A DNA stretch of 64,000 bases from Myxococcales bacterium (GTDB taxonomy: Bacteria; Myxococcota_A; Polyangia; Nannocystales; Nannocystaceae), in the NCBI GenBank assembly GCA_020633335.1, contig JACKDU010000002.1, positions 806,001 through 870,000 of the forward strand. The letters run 5' to 3'. The notes under the pieces were generated by a model. The model was not told the origin of the DNA and ran no database searches. It saw only the letters and a list, made by a program, of their open reading frames with translations. A program made the translations under genes and the position numbers. How positions within the stretch are numbered: the stretch's first letter is position 1; every line of letters starts with the position of its first letter. Positions 26,463 to 34,860 of the stretch are shown here, piece by piece.

Positions 26463-26855
26463 ATGGCCCTCGACAGCAGGCAAGAGAAGTCCCGGATGTG
26501 GAGCTGGCTCCTCCTCGGCCTCGTCCTCGTCATCGGCGTGGTGATCGCCAACTTCGCGGTCAAGAACCCGGAGCTCGCCGACCAGGGGATGGACGCCGTG
26601 CTCGGGCTCCCGGCCTGGGCCTTCCCGACGATCGGCGGCGCCCTCGGCCTCGTGATCTTCTGGATCGGCCTGAAGGTCGAGAGCGACTGGCCGGAGGCGA
26701 TCGGCGCCCTCCTCGTCGCCGGATCGGTCACCGCCGGTGAGGTCCTCGTCGGTTGGAGCTCCTTCGAGCTCTTCGGGGTCGCGGCGATCCCCTACGCGCT
26801 CCCTGTGGTCGTCTTCATCGTCATGCTGATGATCGGCCTCTCCAGGAGCAAATAG
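26463..26855 (+). CDS. Small four-helix membrane protein
   Basis: Translated from the ATG at 26463 this is a 130-residue protein with four predicted membrane helices (WLLLGLVLVIGVVIANF, FPTIGGALGLVIFWIGL, ALLVAGSVTAGEVLVGW, YALPVVVFIVMLMIGL). Loops are short and carry no known motif. The longer frame from 26427 would add 12 non-membrane residues. It follows the aldehyde dehydrogenase by about 70 bases. Unknown function. Confidence 0.6.
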   Translation: MALDSRQEKSRMWSWLLLGLVLVIGVVIANFAVKNPELADQGMDAVLGLPAWAFPTIGGALGLVIFWIGLKVESDWPEAIGALLVAGSVTAGEVLVGWSSFELFGVAAIPYALPVVVFIVMLMIGLSRSK

Positions 26856-26907
26856 GGCGCTCCCGCGCGCTCCCCCGCACCCAGTGGCCGCGATCGCGCC
26901 GGGTCCG

Positions 26908-26916
26908 TGCTAACGT
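26908..26916 (+). promoter_or_regulatory. Possible extended -10 promoter element
   Basis: TG-C-TAACGT lies 32 bases before the ATG of the M23 peptidase lipoprotein. It matches the recurring TGnTAnnnT pattern seen in front of several genes here. No -35 was recognised. Confidence 0.35.
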
Positions 26917-26948
26917 CGCGCAGATCCGCCCGCCGATCGGAGCCGCCG

Positions 26949-28310
26949 ATGCCTCGCCGCCCCCACCTCGCCCTCCTCGCCCTCGCCCTCACGGCGGCCG
27001 CCTGCAGCACCGGTGAGGAGCTCTCGTCCTCGAGCCTCTCGGGGGCGACCCTGCCGACCGGCGCGAGCGCGAGCGCGAGCGCCAGCGCCAGCGCCAGCGC
27101 CAGCCAGGGGAGCGGCGACTCCGACTCCGAGGGGACCACCGGCGACGCGTCGAGCTCGGGCCCGACCACCTGGCCGGCGACCACCGGCGCGACGTCGACC
27201 AGCACCACCGGCCTGACGACCAGCACCACCTCGACCTCCGGCGATCCCTGCATGGAGATGGGGAATTGCACGACCAGCGGGGCGATGAGCGACAGCGGGA
27301 TGGTCCCGGACGATCCCTGCGAGAACGTCGCCGACGGGATCTACTGCGGCGACGTCCTCGGCGGCACCGCCGATCACCAGAGCCTCTACCAGTGCGCGGG
27401 CGGCCAGACCCAGAGCGCCCAGCCCTGCGATCTCGGCTGCGAGAACAACCTCTGCAAGAAGCCGCCCGCCGACATGGATCCCTGCGCGGGCGCCAACTCG
27501 GGCGACGGCGACTACTGCGGCTCGACCCTCCCGGGGGGCGACGGCGGGGCGCTCTACACCTGCATCGGCGGCAAGACCAACAAGACCCAGAGCTGCCCCG
27601 ACGGCTGCCAGGTCAACCCGCCGGGGAGCCCCGACAAGTGCAACTCCGCCGACCTCTGCCAGTACGCGACCTCGGGCAACGGCGCCTACTGCGGGTCGTC
27701 GCTCAAGGGCGGGATCGCCGACGACGTCCTCTTCCAGTGCGTCAACAAGAAGACCGAGAGCCAGCAGACCTGCGCGAACGGCTGCGTCCAGAAGCCGCCC
27801 GGCGAGCCCGACGTCTGCGCGCCGATGCAGGGCGGCAACGAGTGCTGCCTCGACAAGCCGCCGGGCTCCCTCACCCAGAGCTACAGCGCCTGCGGCAACG
27901 GCGGCTCGCACTACGGGATCGACTACGGGACCGCCGTCGGCACGCCGATCTACGCCGGGATCGCCGGCACCGTGGTGTCGATGGCCCTCGGCTACCCCAA
28001 CTGTTACAACAACGGCTGCTCGCAGAGCTGCTGGAACTCGTTCAACTACGTGAAGATCAAGTCGGACTGCGGCGACCCCAACAACCAGTCCAACGACTTC
28101 TACGTCTACTACCTCCACATCGACGGCGTCCCCGGCGGAATCAAGCAGGGCTCCCACGTCGATCAGGGGCAGCTCCTCGCCTACAGCGGGAACTCCGGGT
28201 GCTCGTCGGGGCCCCACATCCACATCGAGACGGTCTCGGTCGGCAAGGGCCAGAACGCCTACCTGAGCACCTGTAACTCGGAGAACCCCGCCAGCAATTA
28301 CTGTCCGTAG
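26949..28310 (+). CDS. Stalked lipoprotein with Cys modules and M23 peptidase domain
   Basis: Starting at the ATG at 26949 this is a 453-residue lipoprotein (lipobox LTAAAC). The stalk includes an alternating Ala-Ser run near residues 38-52 and Thr-rich tracts. Three Cys-rich modules of about 50 residues follow, sharing the pattern YCG-x-L-x-GG-x-C-GG-x-C-x-GC, with PPG between. The C-terminal domain is an M23 (LytM-like) zinc endopeptidase: HxxxD in GSHYGIDYG and HxH in GPHIHIE, plus YYLHID. All metal ligands expected for the family are present, so it may cut peptidoglycan cross-bridges. For a predatory bacterium a role in prey lysis is possible but inferred. The stop codon is the loop of a dispersed palindrome. 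Confidence 0.86.
   Translation: MPRRPHLALLALALTAAACSTGEELSSSSLSGATLPTGASASASASASASASQGSGDSDSEGTTGDASSSGPTTWPATTGATSTSTTGLTTSTTSTSGDPCMEMGNCTTSGAMSDSGMVPDDPCENVADGIYCGDVLGGTADHQSLYQCAGGQTQSAQPCDLGCENNLCKKPPADMDPCAGANSGDGDYCGSTLPGGDGGALYTCIGGKTNKTQSCPDGCQVNPPGSPDKCNSADLCQYATSGNGAYCGSSLKGGIADDVLFQCVNKKTESQQTCANGCVQKPPGEPDVCAPMQGGNECCLDKPPGSLTQSYSACGNGGSHYGIDYGTAVGTPIYAGIAGTVVSMALGYPNCYNNGCSQSCWNSFNYVKIKSDCGDPNNQSNDFYVYYLHIDGVPGGIKQGSHVDQGQLLAYSGNSGCSSGPHIHIETVSVGKGQNAYLSTCNSENPASNYCP
27060..27104. repeat. Hexanucleotide repeat encoding Ala-Ser run
   Basis: GCGAGC or GCCAGC is repeated seven times in a row, giving an alternating Ala-Ser stretch in the stalk of the M23 lipoprotein. It could vary in length by slippage, and the frame would be kept. 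Confidence 0.6.
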
Positions 28311-28316
28311 GGACAG
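28301..28316. repeat. Dispersed palindrome copy (stop codon is the loop)
   Basis: CTGTCC-GTAG-GGACAG is perfect over 6 bp each side. The TAG stop of the M23 gene (28308-28310) forms most of the 4-base spacer. Confidence 0.6.
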
Positions 28317-28330
28317 CCCGAGCGCGCCCG

Positions 28331-30409
28331 CTAGTCAGGATCGCAGACCCCGTCGCACTGGCTGGCGAGCGACCCGCCCAGCAGGAAGTAGGCGATCGTG
28401 TCCTGGATCCCGGGGCCGTCCGCCGACTTCCCGTGGGCGCCGTTGTCTTCGTCGGCCGGCAGGTTCTCGGTCGGCGGCAGGAAGGCGGGCTTGGTGTCGA
28501 CCTGGAGGAGCGCGACGTCATCGACCTCGGCGACCGTCGGCACGTCGAAGACCTCGTAGATCGGCGCCCCGATCATCTTCATCCCGTACGAGCGGGCCAT
28601 CATCTCGGTCGAGATGTTCGGCACCTGGACGTCGCCGATCGACTCGACCAGGAGGAGCTGCTTTGGGTTGTTCCCCTCGAAGGGCGCCTCGCGGATCTCC
28701 TCGGCGTAGATCACCGGGTCGGCGAGGTCGAAGGCCGTCTGGAAGAGCGCCATCAGGAACTCGCGCTCGATCTCGTCCTTGTGGAAGCCGACCCAGAGCG
28801 AGTTGACCCCGTTGAAGGCGGTCGAGCGCCAGATCATCTGCGAGTAGTTCGCCCCGCCGACCACCAGGACGCCGCGGTCGAGGTTGGGCGCGAGGGCGAC
28901 CGTCGTGCCCCCCATGATCCCGCCCTGCGAGCCGCCGATGTAGTGGACGACCGAGGTGTCGAGGAGCGGCGCGCCGTCCTTCATCAGCGCCGGATCGCCG
29001 GCGAGATCGCCGGTCGCCAGGTAGCCGAGCGCCGAGAAGTTGATCGTCGACTGCATGAGCCGCTCGGGGAGCGCTCGCCCGTCCTTGAAGTTGGCGCCGA
29101 GGAGGTTGGCGATGTTGATGAGATCGCTCTCGGACATCCCCCACCAGTCGGTGCCGATCAGCACCAGCTCGCTCGCCTTCTGGGCGACGCCGATCACCTC
29201 GTCGGCGCTGCCGAGGAGGCCGTGGCCGTAGACGGCGATCGGCGCCGGCTGCCCGGCGTCGAAGATCTTGCGGGGGATCGCCGCGACGAAGGGGGCCTCG
29301 ACCACCCCCTCGCAGACCGGCAGGCCCTTGTCGTCGCGGCGGAGGAATTCACCGGGCTCGGCCTGGCCGGTCATGCAATTCGGGACGTTGAAGGTCCCGC
29401 GGATCACCCGGGCGACGGCGCCGTCGGAGTCGTCGACCTTGTCGATCGTGTAGCCGAGGTTCCCGGCGCCGGCGAGCGCCTCGATCTGGGGGACCAGCGC
29501 CTCGGCGTCGCGCTTGACCAGCCCCTCGGAGGCGGTCGTGAAGTCCCAGGCGAGGATCAGCTCGTCGCGGGCGATCCCCGCGGCCTCGAGATCGGCGAAG
29601 AGCGCCTCGTAGCCCGGGCGGAGCGCCTCGACCTCCGGCATGTCGGTCGGCAGATCGTCGCGGAGCGCCCGGAAGATCGGCGAGGGCAGGACCGGCGCGC
29701 CGCCGGCGTCGCGGAGGCCGCGGACCGCGACGATGTAGCGGGACCCGAAGTCGAGGCGGCGCATCGGCCGGATGAAGACCGCCTTGCGGCTGAGATCGTC
29801 GGTCCGCGCGTCGACCTCGGCGAAGGTCGGCCAGCGCATGCCGTCGTCGCGGAGCAGGACGATCTTCGCGTCGTCCGCGAGCGAGTCGGCGATCGCGTCG
29901 AGCCCCGCGAGGTCCTCGGCCATCACCCCCTTGGGGGTGACGAAGCGGAGCTGGGCGTGGGGCGTGAAGCCGTCCATCAGGTTGATGATCTCGTCGGCCG
30001 CAAATTCGAGGCCGGCGTCGTTCACCGGCAGGAGCGCGGGGTTCATCGCCACCCGCAGCCCGGTCGCCGTCTGGTCGGGGACCGTCGTGAAGTCGGAGGG
30101 CCAGGGGTAGAGGCAATTGCCGGCCTCGTGGAGCGGGTGGCAGCCGGCCTCGATCGCCTGGCGATCGACCTCGACGCAGGCGCCGTCAATGCAGGCCTCG
30201 CTCGCGCCGCACTCGCAGGAGATCGCGTCGGTCTCGCCCTCGCCGGTGCTGCCGGTGCTGCCGGTGCCGTCGGTGCTGCCGGTGGAGTCGATCGTCGATC
30301 CGCTGCTGCCCTCAGTCGCCGAGTCCGAGGTCTGCGCTGGCGCCGGGCAACCCGCGAGGAGGGCGAGCGAAGGGAGGACCGAGAACATCAAGGCATGGCG
30401 ACAACGCAT
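28331..30409 (-). CDS. Lipoprotein with alpha/beta-hydrolase-like fold
   Basis: Starting at the ATG at 30409 this is a 692-residue lipoprotein (lipobox LALLAGC). The stalk of Ser/Thr/Gly is short, and a small Cys-rich segment (CECGASEACIDGACVEV) follows. The large domain has alpha/beta-hydrolase features: an oxyanion-type region (VYGHGLLGSADEV), a nucleophile elbow GGSQGG (Ser in VVHYIGGSQGGIMGG), and late acidic/His candidates (VESIGDVQVPN, DNGAHGKS). It resembles large secreted hydrolase-like proteins of myxobacteria. Substrate unknown; esterase or lipase is the likely chemistry. The frame to 30532 adds a non-signal leader and is not preferred. It converges on the M23 gene, with 20 bases between the two stop codons. 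Confidence 0.75.
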   Translation of the reverse strand: MRCRHALMFSVLPSLALLAGCPAPAQTSDSATEGSSGSTIDSTGSTDGTGSTGSTGEGETDAISCECGASEACIDGACVEVDRQAIEAGCHPLHEAGNCLYPWPSDFTTVPDQTATGLRVAMNPALLPVNDAGLEFAADEIINLMDGFTPHAQLRFVTPKGVMAEDLAGLDAIADSLADDAKIVLLRDDGMRWPTFAEVDARTDDLSRKAVFIRPMRRLDFGSRYIVAVRGLRDAGGAPVLPSPIFRALRDDLPTDMPEVEALRPGYEALFADLEAAGIARDELILAWDFTTASEGLVKRDAEALVPQIEALAGAGNLGYTIDKVDDSDGAVARVIRGTFNVPNCMTGQAEPGEFLRRDDKGLPVCEGVVEAPFVAAIPRKIFDAGQPAPIAVYGHGLLGSADEVIGVAQKASELVLIGTDWWGMSESDLINIANLLGANFKDGRALPERLMQSTINFSALGYLATGDLAGDPALMKDGAPLLDTSVVHYIGGSQGGIMGGTTVALAPNLDRGVLVVGGANYSQMIWRSTAFNGVNSLWVGFHKDEIEREFLMALFQTAFDLADPVIYAEEIREAPFEGNNPKQLLLVESIGDVQVPNISTEMMARSYGMKMIGAPIYEVFDVPTVAEVDDVALLQVDTKPAFLPPTENLPADEDNGAHGKSADGPGIQDTIAYFLLGGSLASQCDGVCDPD

Positions 30410-30596
30410 GCTCCCCTGGCTAGCAAACCTCGCCCCCGCGCGGGCCGCGACCAAGCCGCGATCGGCCAGAGCTTTGCCGAGGTCGCGTCCCCCCTCTGGC
30501 GACGCAGACGCGCACCAAACGCCGCCGCTCACTCACCGCGCGCGCACGTCGTCGAGGAGCGACGCGATCGCCGGCGTGGGCTCCGGCCCCCGCCTG

Positions 30597-31136
30597 CTAC
30601 ATCGGTCGACCGGTGAGCCGATGCTCCCAGACGCGACCGACCCGCCCCGTCGCGTCGTCGCGCGCCTGGAGGGCGAGGAGATCGATCTCGAATTCCCCCT
30701 CGATGCGCAGCGAGAAGAGGCGGCTGATGTCCGCCGGCGAGAGCTCCCCGCTCATCCGCAGCGAGCAGTGCGGGAAGAAGGGGAAGTTGCTCGGCTCGAA
30801 GGGGATCCCCGAGTGCTTGAGGCGCTCGTGGATCGTCACGAAGGGCATCGGATCACCCATGCTCAGGACGAAGGTGTCGGTCCCCGGGAAGCGGACGACG
30901 CCGCCGAAGCGCGCGACGATCGGCGCGGTCTTCGAGCACACCGCCAGGAGCCGGGTCTCGACCGTCGCCCACTCGGCGTCGCCGGCGATCGCCCCGATCC
31001 CGCTCGATCCGGCGATCGTGATCTCGATCGGGAAATTGGTCAGGCGATCGCAGAACGCCTCGCGGACCTCCCTCACCTTGGTGCGGAAGGGCTCCGGGAT
31101 GTCGAGGCAGATATAGGTCGGGTTGCGCAGGTTCAT
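30597..31136 (-). CDS. 2H-phosphoesterase-like (RNA ligase/LigT superfamily) protein
   Basis: Starting at the ATG at 31136 (MNLRNPTYICLDIPEPF) this is a 179-residue protein with the layout of the 2'-5' RNA ligase / cyclic phosphodiesterase superfamily. The N-terminal strand resembles 'fialdip', and the second motif FFPHCSLR gives an HxS. The first HxT/S motif is not apparent; that position reads EITIAGSSG. It may therefore be catalytically changed. The longer frame from 31199 would add 21 residues. It is divergent from the DUF1592 gene, across a 450-base spacer. Confidence 0.55.
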   Translation of the reverse strand: MNLRNPTYICLDIPEPFRTKVREVREAFCDRLTNFPIEITIAGSSGIGAIAGDAEWATVETRLLAVCSKTAPIVARFGGVVRFPGTDTFVLSMGDPMPFVTIHERLKHSGIPFEPSNFPFFPHCSLRMSGELSPADISRLFSLRIEGEFEIDLLALQARDDATGRVGRVWEHRLTGRPM

Positions 31137-31308
31137 CGGCGCCGGGCCGAGGAGGCCCGGGGATTGTCCTACAGCCGATGGCCGCACATTACTACACATA
31201 AGTTCAGCACCCCTGCGATCCGGCCGTCGGCTGCGGGTACGCGCGCCGCGGGCGATCCCGCGGGCCTCCGGGGGAGCGCCCGCGGAGCGCAGCGCTGGTC
31301 GCGGTGCT

Positions 31309-31338
31309 GATCCGAGGATCCGATCCGAGGCTCCGATC
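31309..31338. repeat. 13-base direct repeats (possible operator)
   Basis: GATCCGAGGATCC is followed at once by GATCCGAGGCTCC and then GATC. The two units start 13 bases apart in the middle of the divergent spacer. This could be a regulator binding site. Confidence 0.35.
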
Positions 31339-31561
31339 TGACGCCCGACCCGAGCGGATGATCACGAAGCGCAGCGCGGCCGATCGCCCGGCGCGTCAGC
31401 GACTCGCTCCCCGCCCGATCCTTGCGCATACAGCGAAGCGCCGTGCACACCCCGCGGCCGCGGACACGCGCGCGGCTGGGGCCTCGCCCCGGGGCCCGCG
31501 GACCTCATCATCATCGCCGCGAGATTCCGCCGGCGAACGCTGGCATTGCCGTGCGCGGCTC

Positions 31562-31570
31562 TGTTAGCGT
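31562..31570 (+). promoter_or_regulatory. Possible extended -10 promoter element
   Basis: TG-T-TAGCGT lies 20 bases before the ATG of the DUF1592 lipoprotein. It fits the TGnTAnnnT pattern seen before other genes in this window. Confidence 0.35.
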
Positions 31571-31590
31571 GCGGTCCTGAGGTGGTGAAG

Positions 31591-33354
31591 ATGCGCCGTT
31601 TGTCCCTTTCCCATCCGCTCCTGGGGGCCGCGTTGATCCTCGCGTCGATCGTCGACGGCGGCTGCTATGTCGGCGTCGACAACGACAGCGCGGGCCAGGG
31701 GTTCACCGCTGGCCTCACGCAGGGGGCCTCGGCCGGCTCGAGCTCCGACTCCGCCGGATCGGACTCCGCCGGATCGGACTCCGCGGGCTCCGACTCCGCC
31801 GGCGACGATCCGCCGCCCGAGCTCGCGCCCGCGCCCGCGTCGATCCGCCTCCTCCTCAACCGCCACTACCGCAACGCGATCCGCGACCTCCTCGGCGAGG
31901 GCGCGGCCGCGGTCGTGAACCCGCCCCTCGACACGCCGATCAACGGCTTCGACGCGATCGGGGCGTCGCAGCTCGCGCTCAGCGACGCCTCGGTCGAGGC
32001 CTACGAGAATTCCGCCCGGGCGGCCGCCGCCGTCGCCATCCAGGATCTCGGGCGGATCGGCGCGCTGATGGAGTGCCAGCCCCAGGGCCCCGGCGACAGC
32101 GAGTGCCACGCCAACTTCATCCGCAACTTCGGCCGCCTCGCCTGGCGGCGCCCGCTCACGGACGACGAGGTCGGCCGCTACGTCGCCGTCGCCCAGACCG
32201 CGGCCCTCGACAACGGCGACTTCTACGTCGGCGTCGAGAACGCGATCGCCACCCTCCTGCAGTCGCCCAACTTCCTCTACATGGTCGAGATCGGCGAGGC
32301 CGATCCCGAGGACCAGGGCCGCCGCTACCTCACCAGCCACGAGATGGCGACCCGCCTCTCCTTCTTCCTGAACGACACGACGCCGCCCCCCTGGCTCCTC
32401 GACGGCGCCGACGACGGCCTCCTCGACAGCCCGGGCGGGGTCCGCGACGCCGCCCGCGTCCTCCTCGACGAGCCGGCCGCCCGGGTCGCCCTCGACAACT
32501 ACTTCGCCGAGCTCCTCCGCCTCCGCAGCCTCGACACCCTCGCCAAGGACAGCGGGGTCTGGCCGCAGTGGTCGCCGGCGCTCGCCCAGGCGATGCGGAC
32601 CGAGACGCTGATGCTGATCCAGGACGTGGTCTGGCAGCGCGACGCCGACTTCCTCGAGATCCTCGACGCCCCCTACACCTTCGCCAACAACCTGATCGGC
32701 CCGCTCTACGGGCTGACGCCGCCGGGCGGCGGGCTCTGGGGCGACGCCTTCGTCAAGACGCCGCTGCCGGCCGAGAGCAAGCGCGGCGGGATCCTCGGGC
32801 AGGGCGCGCTCCTGTCCGTGCTCGCCCACATCTCGAGCACCTCGCCGACCCTCCGCGGCAAGTTCGTCCGCGAGACCCTCCTCTGCGAGGCGATCCCGGC
32901 GCCGCCGCCCGGTGTCAACATGGTGATCCCGCCCGAGGGCGAGGCCCTGCCGACGATGCGCGAGCGCCTCCAGGCCCACCTCACCGACCCCGGCTGCGCG
33001 GCCTGCCACGTGGCGATGGACCCGATCGGCTTCGGCCTCGAGAACTTCGACGGCCTCGGCGTCTTCCGGACGATGGAGAACGGCGCCCAGATCAACACCG
33101 CGAGCGATCTCAACGGCGCCGCCTTCGACGGCGCCCGCGAGCTCGGCGCGGTCGTCCGCGAGCAGGAGAACGTCCCGCTCTGCATCATCCGCAACCTCTT
33201 CCGCCACAGCACCGGCCACGTCGAGACCACCGGCGAGCTGCCGACGCTGATGCTCCTCGACGACGTCTTCGCCGAGCACGACCACAGCCTCCAGGACCTC
33301 CTGGTCGAGCTGGTCTCCTCGCCGACCTTCCGGATGGTCGGCGTCCCCGAGTGA
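31591..33354 (+). CDS. DUF1592-family (DUF1587/1592/1588/1585) lipoprotein
   Basis: Starting at the ATG at 31591 this is a 587-residue lipoprotein with a lipobox ending VDGGC. A short stalk is built of GSDSA repeats. Next comes the planctomycete/myxobacterial multi-domain series: an N-terminal SIRLLLNRHYRNAIRDLLG element, LAWRRPLTDDEVGRYVAVAQ, LLQSPNFLYMVEIG, ATRLSFFLNDTTPP, RGGILGQGALL and DPGCAACHVAMDPIGFGLENFDGLG. The last contains a CxxCH motif like that of haem-c sites. The family is found next to DUF1552 proteins, as here (34 bases apart). A redox or surface-degradative role has been guessed elsewhere but is not established. Confidence 0.9.
   Translation: MRRLSLSHPLLGAALILASIVDGGCYVGVDNDSAGQGFTAGLTQGASAGSSSDSAGSDSAGSDSAGSDSAGDDPPPELAPAPASIRLLLNRHYRNAIRDLLGEGAAAVVNPPLDTPINGFDAIGASQLALSDASVEAYENSARAAAAVAIQDLGRIGALMECQPQGPGDSECHANFIRNFGRLAWRRPLTDDEVGRYVAVAQTAALDNGDFYVGVENAIATLLQSPNFLYMVEIGEADPEDQGRRYLTSHEMATRLSFFLNDTTPPPWLLDGADDGLLDSPGGVRDAARVLLDEPAARVALDNYFAELLRLRSLDTLAKDSGVWPQWSPALAQAMRTETLMLIQDVVWQRDADFLEILDAPYTFANNLIGPLYGLTPPGGGLWGDAFVKTPLPAESKRGGILGQGALLSVLAHISSTSPTLRGKFVRETLLCEAIPAPPPGVNMVIPPEGEALPTMRERLQAHLTDPGCAACHVAMDPIGFGLENFDGLGVFRTMENGAQINTASDLNGAAFDGARELGAVVREQENVPLCIIRNLFRHSTGHVETTGELPTLMLLDDVFAEHDHSLQDLLVELVSSPTFRMVGVPE
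31745..31803. repeat. 15-base repeats encoding GSDSA stalk
   Basis: Units like TCCGCCGGATCGGAC are repeated about four times near the start of the DUF1592 gene. They encode the stalk just behind the lipobox. Confidence 0.55.
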
Positions 33355-33388
33355 TCCACCCCGCACGCAGAGAGAGAAGGACGCAGCG

Positions 33389-34759
33389 ATGAAGCGCTTC
33401 ACCCTCAACCGACGCACCATGCTCCGCGGGGTCCTCGGCGGCACCGCGGTCGCCCTCGCCCTGCCGCCCCTCGAGGCGATGCTCAACGCCAACGGCACCG
33501 CCTACGCCAACGGCGATCCCCTCCCCCGCCGCTTCGTGACGTGGTTCTTCGGCAACGGCGTCGCCCTGGTCAACCCCTTCGACCCGAACAACAACCAGCT
33601 CAAGTGGACGCCGCCGGACTACGGCCCCGGCTACTCGCTGCCGACCCAGCTCGCCCCGCTCTCGGGGGTCAAGGAGTACTGCTCGGTCATCTCGAACCTC
33701 GAGGTCCGGGCGAAGCACCCCGAGGTCCGCGGCCACCACACCGGCGTCTCCGGCTTCTTCTCGGGCTACCCCTACATCAAGCTCGATCCGATGGGCGCCA
33801 ACTACTCGTCGAAGTTCGGCGGGCCCTCGATCGACCAGGTCGCGGCCTCCTTCATCGGCGACCAGACCTTCCTGCCCTCGGTCCAGCTCCGGATCTCCAA
33901 GCGGATCGTCACCTCCGAGGGGCCGACCCTCAACTACCTCTCGCACAAGGGCCCGGATCAGCCCCTCCAGCCGATCCACAACCCGCAGGAGGCCTTCCAG
34001 AAGCTCTTCGGCGGCTTCGTCCCGCCCGACGATCCGACCAAGCCGCTCCGCCTCAGCGCCCTCGACGCGGTCGCCGAGGACGTCAAGCGGCTGCAGATGC
34101 GCGTCGGCTCCAACGATCGCCAGCGCCTCGACGCCCACCTCTCGTCGATCGCCCAGATCCAGAAGCAGATCGAGTCGATCGCCCCCGAGTGCTCGGCGCC
34201 GCCCCAGCCCGGCGAGACCAACAGCGATCAGGACGGCAAGGAGCCGCTCGACTCGGTCAACAAGGTGATGTCGGATCTCCTGATCCTCGCCTTCCACTGC
34301 GACATCACCCGGGTCGCCAGCATCCAGTACACCGGCTCGGTCGGCTACACCGTCTTCCACATGCTCGGGCAGTCGCAGGGGCACCACGACCTCTCGCACG
34401 ACGCCAACGCCAACGACCAGGTCGACGCGGCGACGATCAAGACGATGGAGGCCTTCGCCTACCTCCTCCAGGGCCTGAGGGACACCCCCGAGGGCGACGG
34501 CAACCTCCTCGACAATTCCTGCCTCCTCCTCGGCAGCGACGCGGCCTCCGGGCTCCGCCACAGCGACTTCAACCAGCCCTGCATCGTCGCCGGCCGCGGC
34601 GGCGGCGCGCTCACCCACCCCGGGATCCACCACGACGCCCAGTCGGCGAACTCCACCGACGTCCTCCTCGCCTGCCTCAAGACGGTCGCCCCCCAGGCGA
34701 GCGAGGCCGGCGGCGGCAACGGCCACTCGACCACGCCGCTCGGCGCCATCATGGCCTGA
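33389..34759 (+). CDS. DUF1552 family protein with Tat-like signal
   Basis: This 456-residue secreted protein starts with a twin-arginine motif (LNRRTMLRG) and a hydrophobic stretch, so Tat export is likely. The DUF1552 family hallmarks are RFVTWFFGNGV, LEVRAKHPEVRGHHTGVSGFFSG, GPSIDQVAASFIGDQT and MGQSQGHHDLSHD-like segments (here LGQSQGHHDLSHD). The many His residues in HHTG and GHHDLSH suggest a metal site. It is the immediate downstream partner of the DUF1592 lipoprotein, with GAGAAGGA as a ribosome-binding sequence. Tat export would fit a protein that folds with a cofactor in the cytoplasm. The biochemical role is unknown. Confidence 0.9.
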   Translation: MKRFTLNRRTMLRGVLGGTAVALALPPLEAMLNANGTAYANGDPLPRRFVTWFFGNGVALVNPFDPNNNQLKWTPPDYGPGYSLPTQLAPLSGVKEYCSVISNLEVRAKHPEVRGHHTGVSGFFSGYPYIKLDPMGANYSSKFGGPSIDQVAASFIGDQTFLPSVQLRISKRIVTSEGPTLNYLSHKGPDQPLQPIHNPQEAFQKLFGGFVPPDDPTKPLRLSALDAVAEDVKRLQMRVGSNDRQRLDAHLSSIAQIQKQIESIAPECSAPPQPGETNSDQDGKEPLDSVNKVMSDLLILAFHCDITRVASIQYTGSVGYTVFHMLGQSQGHHDLSHDANANDQVDAATIKTMEAFAYLLQGLRDTPEGDGNLLDNSCLLLGSDAASGLRHSDFNQPCIVAGRGGGALTHPGIHHDAQSANSTDVLLACLKTVAPQASEAGGGNGHSTTPLGAIMA

Positions 34760-34860
34760 GCCGCGCGCGCCCTCGCGAGCCCGCGCGCGGCGACGATCCG
34801 GCGCGCGCGGACCTCGGCCGTTGTGATCGACCCACCCGCAAGCGTAGGATCGCCGCTCCC

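Larger units (their letters stand above)
31137..31590. other. Long intergenic region upstream of two divergent genes
   Basis: This 454-base spacer separates the 2H-phosphoesterase-like gene and the DUF1592 gene. It has no convincing gene. It has higher A+T patches near 31190-31205 (ACATTACTACACATAAG), suitable for a promoter on the left. It contains a 13-base direct repeat near 31309-31338. An extended -10 lies near the DUF1592 gene. Confidence 0.5.
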
